Notes: generated by a model not told the origin, from the letters alone. Counted from the first letter of the stretch, positions 23,970 through 32,590 are shown. The stretch: DNA of 64,000 nucleotides from Lewinellaceae bacterium (GCA_020636315.1 JACJYA010000001.1:310001-374000), one strand, 5' to 3'. A program made the numbers and translations.

Positions 23970-25271
23970 TTATACCAGCCCGGGAATATTTCTTTCCTCG
24001 CAGACCATTTTAAACAGCTCACGGGTGGAATGGGAGGGTTCAATTTTCAATTCTCTTTCCAGGGCTTCAGCACATTTGTAATACTGCTTTATGGCCTTGT
24101 CCCTTCGGCCCAGCCTGTAATAACAAAGCATCAGTTTGCGGTGCGAATTTTCCAGGCAGGGGTCTTTTTCCAGCATTTTCCGGAAGGCTTCCTCCGCCAT
24201 GGAACAGGCTTCCTCCTGCAGAAAATACGTGCCCAGCCGGTCCAGCAGTATGAGATAGGTTTCCTTGAGGTTGTCCCGTTCCTGCTCACACCACTCTTCA
24301 TAGTGAATATCCTCCAGGAAATCTCCCTGGTATAGGGCTGTTGCGTTCTGATAGTATTTCAAAGCCTCCTGAGGGCCCTTGCTGGACTCAACGGCCCGCC
24401 CTTTGTACCAATAGTCCAGAAAACGCCCCACATCTGAAGTAATATTGATTTCGGGGTTTACGAGGTAGTTGTCGTTGTAATACTGAATGAATTCCAGGTT
24501 GGGCACCAGGCTGTTGAGGTGCTGGCGAAGGGTGTGTACGGCTACGTTGAGAGATTTCCGGGCGGAGGAAGGAGAAGTATATTCCCAGAACCGGGAAAGA
24601 AGAATTTCCCGATGGACGGGCTTCTTATGATAATACAGCAGGTAGGCAAAAAAGGCGTTGACCTTTTCTCCCGGCAATAGAGGCAATTCCCTGCCTTTTA
24701 CCTGAAGCCCGAAATTGCCGAAGAAACGAGCTTCTACTTCTAACAACGCTTTGTTCCCATTGGGCTCGTCCGCCTTCCCCACCTGGGGAGCCCCCCATGT
24801 GAATTCAGTTGCCAGGCCTGCAGGCCTGCCGCCCCCGGCCCCTATTCCGAACCATTGCTGCAACTTTGACCTCCAGTTGTGCAAAAGCGGGGAAGCCGAT
24901 GGCGGAAGCCCTGCCTTACCATGCTTTTCAATAGCCAACTGAAGCTCTTCCACCTTCAGCGGCAACAACAGATAATCCTGAACCCCGAAACGAAAAGCGT
25001 GGATGATGTCTTCCCGGGCGGGCCTTTCGGCCAGAACAATAACCGGCACGCGGGGCAGCTTTCGTTTAATGGCTTGCAGAAAGGGAAGGGCATTGGAAAA
25101 GGAGGCCTCCTGGATCAAAAGGGACAGGGCGGGGCCCGGTTTTATTTCGGCTCCCTCAAATAATTGTACCGTTGGAAAAATGCTTATTACCCATGAGCCG
25201 GCGATGCATTCGGCCACCTGGTGCAACTGATCGGAGTTGCCGCCAAAGATGATGATCAGGGGGTCAGTCAT
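23970..25271 (-). CDS. SARP-type transcription factor with degenerate receiver domain
   Basis: 433 residues in three parts. Residues 1-115 have a receiver-like fold (VPVIVLAERPAREDIIHAFR, GVQDYLLLPLKVEEL). The phospho-acceptor Asp is replaced by Gln/Glu (LSLLIQEASFS) and the conserved Lys by Leu (LLPL), so it should not be phosphorylated. A winged helix (about 185-280) with EKVNAFFAYLLYYHKKPVHR and SARKSLNVAVHTLRQHLNSL follows. A BTAD helical repeat (about 285-425) includes GDFLEDIHYEEWCEQERDNL and GRRDKAIKQYYKCAEALERE. It resembles AfsR/SARP activators. It is divergent from three poorly known genes across a 332-bp AT-rich gap and is the likely regulator of them and itself. Confidence 0.85.
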   Translation of the reverse strand: MTDPLIIIFGGNSDQLHQVAECIAGSWVISIFPTVQLFEGAEIKPGPALSLLIQEASFSNALPFLQAIKRKLPRVPVIVLAERPAREDIIHAFRFGVQDYLLLPLKVEELQLAIEKHGKAGLPPSASPLLHNWRSKLQQWFGIGAGGGRPAGLATEFTWGAPQVGKADEPNGNKALLEVEARFFGNFGLQVKGRELPLLPGEKVNAFFAYLLYYHKKPVHREILLSRFWEYTSPSSARKSLNVAVHTLRQHLNSLVPNLEFIQYYNDNYLVNPEINITSDVGRFLDYWYKGRAVESSKGPQEALKYYQNATALYQGDFLEDIHYEEWCEQERDNLKETYLILLDRLGTYFLQEEACSMAEEAFRKMLEKDPCLENSHRKLMLCYYRLGRRDKAIKQYYKCAEALERELKIEPSHSTRELFKMVCEERNIPGLV

Positions 25272-25603
25272 TATTTGATCTTTTTGGGGCTTGGCAACCT
25301 TTTAAGTTAACCCTTTTCAGGAACAATTGCAGGTGCTTTTTAAAACAATTGTTACCTTTTTACGTTAAAGAATTTTATATTTGGATTCAGGCTAAAATCA
25401 AAACACGCTTTTTCCCTTCACTGGTTGATCAAAATGAGTAAAAATTTATACATTTTTTACTCCATCCCAGAAGCTGCTGAATTCTAACAGCCTCTAAAAC
25501 CCCACCCCGATCATTTTCCTAAACCCCGAATCAAAAGGTTTGAACTATTTTAAAAACAATATGTTTTCATCTTAACTATTTGTTTTACCAAAGTCAGTTG
25601 ACT
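25272..25603. other. AT-rich divergent regulatory gap, 332 bp
   Basis: This region is clearly richer in A+T than its neighbours and separates the SARP gene from the small Cys protein gene. It includes an inverted ACAATTG pair (AACAATTG at 25322 and 25345) and the -7-like box at 25376. It is the obvious place for SARP binding; SARPs bind direct heptamer repeats, but I could not identify a convincing pair. Confidence 0.45.
25376..25383 (+). promoter_or_regulatory. Putative -7 element TATATTTG
   Basis: It matches TAnnTTTG exactly and points at the small Cys-rich gene. A TTG at 25349-25351 is 24 bp upstream, slightly farther than usual, so an activator may be needed. Confidence 0.35.
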
Positions 25604-25831
25604 ATGCCAAATCATGTTGAATTTCATTCGGAAGGTTTCGATAAACATGCCTGTGAAGGCCGCCGGGAAGGTGACTGGTACATTTTTGAATGCCCGGAAT
25701 GCAGCTACATCCGGAAATGGAACCCGACGACCAATGAGATGAACCTCGTTGACAGCGGAGACGAGAACGTACTGCACAACGGATGGTTCAAACCAGTAGG
25801 GCTGCAGGCCGATAAGTACAATCCGAATTAG
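25604..25831 (+). CDS. Small HxC/CxxC protein, unknown
   Basis: 75 residues from the ATG at 25604 (PNHVEFHSEGFDKHACEG...). A TTG at 25580 would add eight residues and is less likely. HAC and, 14 residues later, CPEC could hold one zinc ion in a small beta-hairpin knuckle. The rest is acidic and aromatic (WYIFECPECSYIRKWNP, VLHNGWFKPVG). It has no signal peptide or membrane helix, so it is cytoplasmic. It is the first gene after the divergent SARP promoter gap and is followed by a strong 13-bp hairpin. I do not recognise the family. Confidence 0.6.
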   Translation: MPNHVEFHSEGFDKHACEGRREGDWYIFECPECSYIRKWNPTTNEMNLVDSGDENVLHNGWFKPVGLQADKYNPN

Positions 25832-26130
25832 AATAATTTCTTATCCTTTTAGAAAGGCTTTTACACCACGCCTGCGCTGCTTGCAGGCGTGGTGTCCAAC
25901 TCTTCCGGCATGGATCTGGCCTCCTGAAAGCTTCTTCAGGGACCGGTTCCCTTCTTCCCTCCTTTTACCATCATTTTACCGCTTTTTTACCGCTGGCTGG
26001 CCAGTAGCTAAGGATAAGTTTATCGCCTGTCTTTATTTAGGGAATAAAAAGATTTCCTAACCATCTTATCCTTTTTCCCTCAGGCAAAACCAATCGCCGG
26101 AAGAAAAGGATAGGCCAAAAATAAATAGTC
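25832..26130. other. Intergenic region, 299 bp
   Basis: It holds the hairpin at 25863-25895. The remainder is pyrimidine-rich (TTTTACCATCATTTTACCGCTTTTTTACCG, written here in part as repeated TTTTACC) without a reading frame. TTTTACCGC and TTTTTACCGC occur close together near 25975 and may be short direct repeats for a regulator. Nothing else is recognised. Confidence 0.35.
25863..25895. terminator. Perfect 13-bp hairpin, possible terminator or attenuator
   Basis: ACACCACGCCTGC pairs perfectly with GCAGGCGTGGTGT around a 7-base loop, 31 bases after the stop of the small Cys gene. There is no T-tract after it on the + strand, so termination would be inefficient or Rho-dependent. It may instead protect the 3' end of the short mRNA. 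Confidence 0.5.
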
Positions 26131-26649
26131 ATGACAGGTAATCTCATTTTTGAAGAATCGTGGATGGGGCCGTTCTGGCGCATTAAAGATGCTTTTGTTT
26201 CCTGTGCCGAAGATTATGCTCCACCTGCAGGTGGCTACCACGGGCCATTAAGAGTAGGCGAAAGCCAGGAAAGGGTCATCCGGGATGACCAGCGCATGAA
26301 CGTTCATTTCCACTGGATCAATGAAGGTTTCATGACCAACTTTGTCGATCCGGCAAAAGTTGAGTGGCACCTCGACCTGTTTGTCGAAGGCATGGGGCAA
26401 TTCTTTGAAGGCGCAGCACTGCATCAGGCAGAAGCCTACCTTTCCACCCCTGGCCCCGTAAACTATGACTTCAACTACAACCTCGACCCCTCCAAGTTGA
26501 TCCCGAACACTGGCAAATGGCCGGCCGGCGTTTATGAACTGGTGGCTACCATCAGGCTGGTCGAAATTGATGCCAATGGCAATGTAGTACGCACGCTGCC
26601 GATGGTTGGCTTTGCCGAACTTGGAAAGCTGGCCATCTATAAAGGCTAG
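26131..26649 (+). CDS. Beta-rich cytoplasmic protein, unknown family
   Basis: 172 residues, no signal peptide. The pattern is a beta-sandwich: RMNVHFHWINEGFMTNF, VEWHLDLFVEGMGQF, then GVYELVATIRLVEIDANGNV and a last strand GKLAIYKG. The 'P-A-G-V-Y-E-L-V' turn and strand resemble the 'R-P-G-M-Y-R-F-S-V' piece at the end of the next protein, suggesting that both carry the same Ig-like module. It is acidic and rich in aromatic residues. The upstream gap (299 bp) and the downstream inverted repeat suggest it is its own transcript or is controlled at the RNA level. Family and function not recognised. Confidence 0.65.
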   Translation: MTGNLIFEESWMGPFWRIKDAFVSCAEDYAPPAGGYHGPLRVGESQERVIRDDQRMNVHFHWINEGFMTNFVDPAKVEWHLDLFVEGMGQFFEGAALHQAEAYLSTPGPVNYDFNYNLDPSKLIPNTGKWPAGVYELVATIRLVEIDANGNVVRTLPMVGFAELGKLAIYKG

Positions 26650-26776
26650 CAACTAAGGCCAAACGCGTGCCAGAATGAATGCTTATTCCCGCTGCCCTCC
26701 TTAAAAAAGGTAGCAGGAAAAAGCAGGGGTTGAGGGAGGAAACAGCGATTGGAACCTCTCAACGCAACCCCGGTTA

Positions 26777-26834
26777 CAAGGGTGGAAAGAAAAAGGCCGT
26801 TCACTCCAGGGTTGAACCAATCTTTCCACCCTTG
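26777..26834. repeat. Long-armed inverted repeat between the two beta-domain genes
   Basis: CAAGGGTGGAAAGA (26777-26790) is perfectly complementary to TCTTTCCACCCTTG (26821-26834). The 30-base centre can form a smaller GTTCA/TGAAC hairpin. It lies 128 bases after one gene and 147 before the next. It may terminate the first transcript or be a MITE-like insert. Confidence 0.6.
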
Positions 26835-26981
26835 ATTTTCAACAGAATAACGGCTTATCCTGATTATTTTCCCAACTGAACTTTTAAAACCACAGAACAC
26901 CCCGGCATGCATGTAGGGAAGGAGATGAAATGCAGACACACAGCCGAACTCCCACAGGAGCCGGCGCAAAAATATACCACA

Positions 26982-28013
26982 ATGAAAACTTCAAACTACC
27001 CAAAAGAAGGAGGCGGCCCGTTGAAGTACGGATTCGCAACCTTCTTTAAGGAAGACGGGAAATACTATTTCCAGTTTAACGGCAAAGATGGCGCCCCCAT
27101 CTTTTTCAGCCACGGCTACCAGTCGGAGAGAAGCCGTGATAATGGCATACAGGTAGTCATTCGCAATGCTGCCGATGATACGAGTTACGAACGGCAGCAA
27201 AGCAAAAAAGGAGAGCATTTTTTCCTCCTGAGATCCGGCAACAACCAGGAGATCGGCCGCAGCGCCACCTTTGAGGGCAAGGCTGCCCTGGAGGAAAAGC
27301 TAAACGTCATGAAAAGTATCGCTGAAGATGTTCCCGTTTTCGAACTGGCAGAAGAAGAGGCTAAAACCAGGGTAATGGAAGAAGAACCGGATAAACCATC
27401 CTCCAGGGAACTGCCCATCGAAAAGATGCCGAGGTACAAATTCTCTATCATTTATTATCCGGATTCCGATGTCTGGGCCATCAAACACGACCAGTCCGGA
27501 AATACCAAGCAGTTCAAAAATTGTGACGGGGAACTGATCGAAGAGTTCCTGAAAGCTCATCTGCCCGCAGAAAAAGCAAGAGCTGCGCTGGTGCCAGGAC
27601 AACTACTGGCCCAACCCAAAGCTCCGGTTCAGGAAGGCATCCCGAGGAAGGCAGATAAGGCCGTCGAAGAAGAAATTGAACTGAAACTCAGAAACTTCAG
27701 AGGGGAGGAGGCTCAGCATTTTACCAAGGCTGGCAGCCTCATTCGCCTGGAAGCCCAGATCAAGGGAAAAGAATTCGTGCCCGAGCAGGCCTATACTGCA
27801 AAAGTTACCGCCAGGCCTCTGGAAGGTAAGGAGGAAATCATGTTGGGAGAGATTGAAGAAGAGTTGCCCCGGCAAGGGCGGTTCCTCATTCCCATATACG
27901 GCGCCAACAACCTCAGGCCCGGTATGTACCGCTTCAGCGTCCGCATCCACCAGGGAAAAGAAGGCGAAGAGGAGCACGACTATAAAGGCAGCCGGATGGT
28001 GATGCTCAGGTAG
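26982..28013 (+). CDS. DUF1508 (YegP-like) protein with C-terminal Ig-like domain
   Basis: 343 residues from the ATG at 26982 (KTSNYPKEGGGPLKYG); ATGs at 26907 and 26925 give an unrelated-looking basic prefix and are less likely. The first domain (about 8-110) fits DUF1508: KYYFQFNGKDGAPIFFSHGY, NGIQVVIRNAADDTSYER, HFFLLRSGNNQEIGRSATF. A second, weaker copy or relative (about 145-195, YKFSIIYYPDSDVWAIKHDQ) follows an acidic linker. The C-terminal third (about 230-343) is a beta-sandwich (IRLEAQIKGKEFVPEQAYTA, LRPGMYRFSVRIHQ). It is cytoplasmic and probably self-associating. Role unknown. It is last of the three genes divergent from the SARP gene. Confidence 0.7.
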   Translation: MKTSNYPKEGGGPLKYGFATFFKEDGKYYFQFNGKDGAPIFFSHGYQSERSRDNGIQVVIRNAADDTSYERQQSKKGEHFFLLRSGNNQEIGRSATFEGKAALEEKLNVMKSIAEDVPVFELAEEEAKTRVMEEEPDKPSSRELPIEKMPRYKFSIIYYPDSDVWAIKHDQSGNTKQFKNCDGELIEEFLKAHLPAEKARAALVPGQLLAQPKAPVQEGIPRKADKAVEEEIELKLRNFRGEEAQHFTKAGSLIRLEAQIKGKEFVPEQAYTAKVTARPLEGKEEIMLGEIEEELPRQGRFLIPIYGANNLRPGMYRFSVRIHQGKEGEEEHDYKGSRMVMLR

Positions 28014-28443
28014 TAGCCAGGGAGGAGAGGGGGGATGGGAACACTTGGAGACGGGGTGAGAGGGTGAAGGAGGTATGCAATTGTAAAACGTTTATGTTAT
28101 GCTGGATTCCATCCTCACCACCGGTGCAGGGGGCTGTTTGTAGTTTCCGGGTTTCTGGGTTTTTGGTTTTCTGGGTTTCTGGGTTTCTGGAAACCAGTAG
28201 GTTAGCGTGAAGCAGGCACACTTGGGACTGTTCATAGTTTCTGGTTTTTTACCCGGACTTCGGCGTGAGCTCAGTCGAACGCTGAGGAACGAAGACAGGC
28301 TGAATTTTTACCCGGCAGAGCGGTAGCGAGGACGGGCCTTGTTACTCTGGAAACCAGCGTGTTACCGTAATGCGGACACACTTATTTGAATTGCCCCTTA
28401 GCTTTACGCGGACACACTTAATTGAACTATCCCCGGTACAACA
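28014..28443. repeat. Repeat-rich gap between convergent genes, 430 bp
   Basis: Three kinds of repeat are visible. First, a tract of TTTCTGGG units at 28146-28192. Second, an imperfect direct repeat of about 38 bp, 28186-28223 and 28346-28383, both starting TCTGGAAACCAG and ending CACACTT. Third, the motif CGGACACACTTAnTTGAA, twice in tandem at 28373-28391 and 28408-28427. Two TTTTTACCCGG segments (28246 and 28306) also recur. No protein can be read through it. It looks like stacked remnants of small repeats or insertion-sequence ends. Confidence 0.6.
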
Positions 28444-29286
28444 CTATTTTGGTTTGCTCAACACAAGAATATCCTGAAAATCCTTACACCTTTCCTTTTT
28501 CCTCCCCGCCCAGTAGCCATAGTGTGCTTGTTCAACTTTCAAACCGGCGCCTTCTATCAACTCCCGCCGGAGGTAGCCTTCCTCATACGCCACATTGGCG
28601 GCCTGCACCTGCTCGTCCATCAGCCGGTAATGGCCCCGATCATAGGGGAAGGTGAAATGGGGATTGGCTCGGGAAAGGCGTGCAGCCTCCTCATTCCAGA
28701 TGAAGAAGGTGGCAAAGCAGCGGCCACCCGGACACAGCACCCGGCCGATCTCCCGCAGGTAGTTGGCCACCTCACCAGGCAACATGTGTGTAAAAACGGA
28801 GGTGAGCACCACCACGTCAAAATCTTCATCCGGATAGGGAAACCGGAAATCCGCCGCACTGCCTCCCCCGGAACGGTAGAGATCGTTGTCCAGGCTAACG
28901 TATGTAAAGCGAAAGTTAGGAAAATGGGAGGTGATGGCCTTCTCGCACCAGCGCACCCCCACCTCCACCACATCAAAACCCTCGTAGCTACCCTGCTCAT
29001 CGAGGTATTCCGTAAGGGGCACGGCGATCCTTCCGATACCGCTGCCCACGTCCAGCACCCGGTGATGGGGTTGAAGCCCTGCCAGTTCTACCAGATCTTG
29101 GCGCATTTTTTCCCCCTGAGCACGAAAATCACCGGAACCAGTATAGATCAGGCCCCGCGGCGGCGTCATGGGGCCCCGCCGGCCGCTCAGCCCTTCGTAA
29201 AGGTCTGTCGGCAGGTAGTAAAGGCGCCGCGCCAGGAACCGCCAGGCGGGAGGAAGGGAGTAGAAAAGCTTGCGGATGGTAGGCAT
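28444..29286 (-). CDS. Class I SAM-dependent methyltransferase
   Basis: 280 residues. The Rossmann core begins with motif I VLDVGSGIGRIAVPL (about 77-91), an acidic loop (YEGFDVVEVGVRWCEKAI, D104 as likely ribose contact), motif IV FDVVVLTSVFTHMLPGEVAN and post-motif RVLCPGGRCFATFF. The N-terminal 60 residues are basic and hydrophobic (AWRFLARRLYYLPTDLYEGL) and may bind the membrane or the acceptor. The acceptor cannot be deduced; relatives methylate sugars, lipids or small molecules. It is convergent with the DUF1508 gene and stands alone. Confidence 0.85.
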   Translation of the reverse strand: MPTIRKLFYSLPPAWRFLARRLYYLPTDLYEGLSGRRGPMTPPRGLIYTGSGDFRAQGEKMRQDLVELAGLQPHHRVLDVGSGIGRIAVPLTEYLDEQGSYEGFDVVEVGVRWCEKAITSHFPNFRFTYVSLDNDLYRSGGGSAADFRFPYPDEDFDVVVLTSVFTHMLPGEVANYLREIGRVLCPGGRCFATFFIWNEEAARLSRANPHFTFPYDRGHYRLMDEQVQAANVAYEEGYLRRELIEGAGLKVEQAHYGYWAGRKKERCKDFQDILVLSKPK

Positions 29287-29589
29287 AGAGTGGCGGGTTG
29301 TTATTCGGGATTCGTAATCCGTTATTCGGGTTGAAACGGCGTAAAATTAGTCAATTTGCAGCAGACCGATACCCCCTCATTTCCCGCAAACCAGTAAATT
29401 ATTTAGCGGCCCGCCATCCTGGCTTTCCTCCTGCACCTCTCACTCCACCAAATGCGCCCGTCATTTGTTATCTAATTAAGGCCGGTTAAAGGAGTTGATC
29501 GCCCAAAACAAACTGGCCCGCGTAGTTTACGAAGGCCAGGCCTTTTATATCCGCAAACTGGCTCCGGCCCAGTTTCCCTGATATGCTCC
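29287..29589. other. Intergenic region, 303 bp, with a possible gene remnant
   Basis: GTTATTCGGG occurs twice, 21 bases apart (about 29299 and 29320), around an ATTCG/CGTAAT pair. At 29492-29581 (+ strand) a 29-codon open stretch reads like genuine protein (ARVVYEGQAFYIRKLAPAQF, then stop), with typical codon use for this genome but a stop 15 bases upstream and no start. It may be the last exon-like scrap of a deleted gene. No RNA gene seen. Confidence 0.35.
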
Positions 29590-32574
29590 CTACCACCGCT
29601 GCACACCATCGAGGCCGGCCTCGTACTCGGGATAATTCTCCATAGCTTCATACACCGTCGTCAGGATGCGGCGGCGCGTTTTCATCTTGTTTAGCTTATA
29701 GTTATTCATGGAGGGATAGGTGCGGTTGGAAAGAAAAACGTAAACCAGCTGTTTCTCCGGGTCAGCCCAGGCGCAGGTACCGGTAAAGCCGGTATGGCCG
29801 AAAGTATCGTCGGAAGCCTGGGCAGGCAGGTTGATCCAGCGGCTGGGGTCCAGCTGGCGCATGTCGAAACCTATGCCACGCCGGGTCTCCCTGGGGTGCC
29901 GGGTAGTGAAGGTGGCGACCGTTTCGGGTTTGAGGAATTGCCTGCCCCCGTATTCCCCTTTATTGAGCAGCATTTGCATGATCACAGCCACATCGTGGGC
30001 ATTGGCGAACAGGCCGGCATGGCCACTTACGCCCCCCAGCATAGCCGCCCCCATATCGTGAACATAGCCCTGAACCGTCTCCAGGCGAAAGTAGTTGTCC
30101 CTTTCCGTAGGCACCAGCTTTTCTTTCGGGAATTCCCGCCAGGGATTGTAGCCGATATGGCTCAGGCCCATCGGGCCGTAAAAATGGGTGGCCACATATT
30201 CGTCTAGTGGCTGCCCACTCAGGCGTTCCACCATACGCGCAATCATATAAAACCCCAGGTCGCTGTATTCGTATCCGCGGTCCGGGCGCAGCTCCGACCG
30301 AAAGATCTGCTGCCAAATGCTGTCCACAAAATCATGCCGCAGGAAGAGGTGGCCGGCAACCGCAACGGAAAAGTTGGCGTCAGGGGTGCGGTGGTAAAAC
30401 TCCGGACGCTGGCGGGCCCGCCGCCTCCGGGTTGTCATGGTCTGTTTATAAAAAGGTATCCAGCCGATCAGCCCGGCCCGGTGGGCCATGATATCGCGCA
30501 GCACCATATCGGCCTTGTTGGTGCCTTCGAGCTCGGGCAGATAGCGGACGATAGGGGTATCCAGGCTGAGGCGGCCTTCTTCGTACAATTTCATGACCGC
30601 CAGCGTGGCAGAAGTGATCTTGGTCAGGGAAGCCAGGTCGTAAAGGTCGTCTGGCTCTACAGCCTGTTCTGCCCGGTAGGTGTGATGGCCGAATGTCTTT
30701 TCGTAAATGATATTTCCATTCCGGGCCACCAGCACTGCACACCCCGGCGTTGCTCTGGCCTCTATGGCATTTTCGGCAATGGTTTCGATCCGGGCGAGGG
30801 TGCCGCTGTCCAGCCCCATACTCTCGGGTGGTGCATACCCGAACCGCTGAAGCTTGCGGGTAAGGACACCAGCCCCATAGGCAGAACGCGAAGAGGCCGT
30901 CACGGGGAGGCGGCCTTTGAGCGCGATGGCCCCAAAGAGGGCCTGCGCCGCCAGGTCCTGGGTTGCAGGGTCTTCATCGTAGGCCTCGAGCACCCAGTCG
31001 ATATCGTCAAAATACTGAAGGCTGTAAGGAGTACCAAAAACGGTGAGAATTACCCGGGTGCGGTGGCTCAGCAATTTCAGGAAATCGCGGGTACCCCGCT
31101 TCACTCCGAAGTCGCTGCCGGCCTGGCTGTTCAGATCATGCAGGCCTATGATTACAGCATCAAATTTTTCCAGCTCTTTGGCCAGTTCCTGCCCTCTTGC
31201 CGGCGAGATGTCACCACTTTCCCGGAAGGTTGGCATGTCCTGATAAGAAAGCAAGCGTTCCTGAAAGGGGTTGGAGGCACCTCCTCCAATGCTGAGGCTG
31301 GCCAGCTTCAGCGTGTCGAGCGCCTGAAAAGGGATGAGCTCTTCCGGATTGCGCACCAACGTCAGAGCATTGGCAATAAGGCTTCGCTTCAGCTGAATGG
31401 CCTGCCCGGTATTTAACTGCTGCCGGATATTATTGGCATCCAGCGGTTTAAAGGTGCGGACGCCCAGCCGATATTTATTGGCCAAAATCTTTTTTACACT
31501 TTGCTCAATGCGTTCCCAGCTCAGTTTCCCCTCTTCGATGTATTTTTTGATCTCGGCGAAGGCGGCGCCCAGGTCTTCGGGGAGCAACAACATATCATTG
31601 CCGGCCAGCAGGGCTTCCGCTTCCACCTCTCCACCTTTAAAATGACTGGTGACCCCCTTCATATCCAGAGCATCCGTAACGATAAGCCCTTCGAACCCCA
31701 GGCCTTCCCGCAGCAGCTTGGTGACGGTATTGTAAGACAGGGTGGTCGGCCGGTTCTCTCTGGCATCCAGAGCCGGCACATTGAGGTGGGCGACCATCAC
31801 GCTGCCCACTCCATACTGGGCCAGTACCCGGAACGGATAAAGCTCGACGCTGTCCAGGCGGCCGAAATCATGCCGGATGACCGGCAGGCCGTAATGGGAA
31901 TCCACATCGGTATCACCGTGGCCGGGAAAATGCTTGGCGCAAGCCAGGACGCCATAATCCTGCAGCCCCTTGGCGTACATATAACTTTTGACGGATACGT
32001 TAACCGGGTCTTCGCCGAAGGAGCGGGTATGGATAACCGGGTTGGCGGGGTTGTTATTGACATCCGCTACAGGTGCGAAGTTGAGGTGCACTCCCACGGC
32101 CTTGAGCTGGCGGGCAATCTCCCTGCCCATATTATAGATCAGGCGGTTATCCTGAATGGCTCCCAGCATCAGCTGCTTGGGAAAGCTGATCGTGCTTTCT
32201 TTCATGCGCATACCCAGGCCCCATTCGGCATCCATGGCGATGAGTAAGGGCACGGGCCCCGCCAGTTGCTGATATTCGTTGATGAGCTGTATCTGCTTTT
32301 CCGGGGTTCCCTGGAAAAAACACAGGCCCCCTACCCTGTATTCACTGATCAGGCGCTTTATTTTATCGACGTGATCCTGCCCAAGGTTGGAATGAGCCCG
32401 CAGCATAAAGAGCTGCCCAAGGCGTTCCTGTTCACTCATGGCATTATATACAGAATCCACCCATTGCTGCTCTTTCGATACCGGCCGCCCTTCCCCTGGC
32501 GACTGAAAAGCCGAAGCAAAGGCCAGCAAGGCCAGTAAGAATGGTAAAATAAGCCGCCTTCTTCTCATGGTCAT
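29590..32574 (-). CDS. Glycoside hydrolase family 3 / beta-lactamase-family fusion protein
   Basis: 994 residues. A signal peptide (about 1-23) is followed by a GH3 N-terminal domain (about 35-400) with the NagZ-type loop KHFPGHGDTDVDSH (214-227) carrying the His-Asp acid/base dyad, and the nucleophile D301 in VTDALDMKG. A C-terminal alpha/beta domain reaches to about 575. The last 400 residues are a serine beta-lactamase/DD-peptidase-like domain with SLTK (S649, K652), YSD (770-772, where YxN is usual) and HTG near the end. The fusion is widespread in Bacteroidota and is thought to recycle or remodel peptidoglycan: beta-N-acetylglucosaminidase plus peptidase/esterase. Exported to the periplasm. 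Confidence 0.92.
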   Translation of the reverse strand: MTMRRRRLILPFLLALLAFASAFQSPGEGRPVSKEQQWVDSVYNAMSEQERLGQLFMLRAHSNLGQDHVDKIKRLISEYRVGGLCFFQGTPEKQIQLINEYQQLAGPVPLLIAMDAEWGLGMRMKESTISFPKQLMLGAIQDNRLIYNMGREIARQLKAVGVHLNFAPVADVNNNPANPVIHTRSFGEDPVNVSVKSYMYAKGLQDYGVLACAKHFPGHGDTDVDSHYGLPVIRHDFGRLDSVELYPFRVLAQYGVGSVMVAHLNVPALDARENRPTTLSYNTVTKLLREGLGFEGLIVTDALDMKGVTSHFKGGEVEAEALLAGNDMLLLPEDLGAAFAEIKKYIEEGKLSWERIEQSVKKILANKYRLGVRTFKPLDANNIRQQLNTGQAIQLKRSLIANALTLVRNPEELIPFQALDTLKLASLSIGGGASNPFQERLLSYQDMPTFRESGDISPARGQELAKELEKFDAVIIGLHDLNSQAGSDFGVKRGTRDFLKLLSHRTRVILTVFGTPYSLQYFDDIDWVLEAYDEDPATQDLAAQALFGAIALKGRLPVTASSRSAYGAGVLTRKLQRFGYAPPESMGLDSGTLARIETIAENAIEARATPGCAVLVARNGNIIYEKTFGHHTYRAEQAVEPDDLYDLASLTKITSATLAVMKLYEEGRLSLDTPIVRYLPELEGTNKADMVLRDIMAHRAGLIGWIPFYKQTMTTRRRRARQRPEFYHRTPDANFSVAVAGHLFLRHDFVDSIWQQIFRSELRPDRGYEYSDLGFYMIARMVERLSGQPLDEYVATHFYGPMGLSHIGYNPWREFPKEKLVPTERDNYFRLETVQGYVHDMGAAMLGGVSGHAGLFANAHDVAVIMQMLLNKGEYGGRQFLKPETVATFTTRHPRETRRGIGFDMRQLDPSRWINLPAQASDDTFGHTGFTGTCAWADPEKQLVYVFLSNRTYPSMNNYKLNKMKTRRRILTTVYEAMENYPEYEAGLDGVQRW

Positions 32575-32590
32575 CTCATTTGAATGTTCG

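Noticed and set aside
28146..28192. TTTCTGGG repeats as a CRISPR-like array
   Set aside because: Units are 8-16 bases with no unique spacers of constant length and no cas genes nearby.
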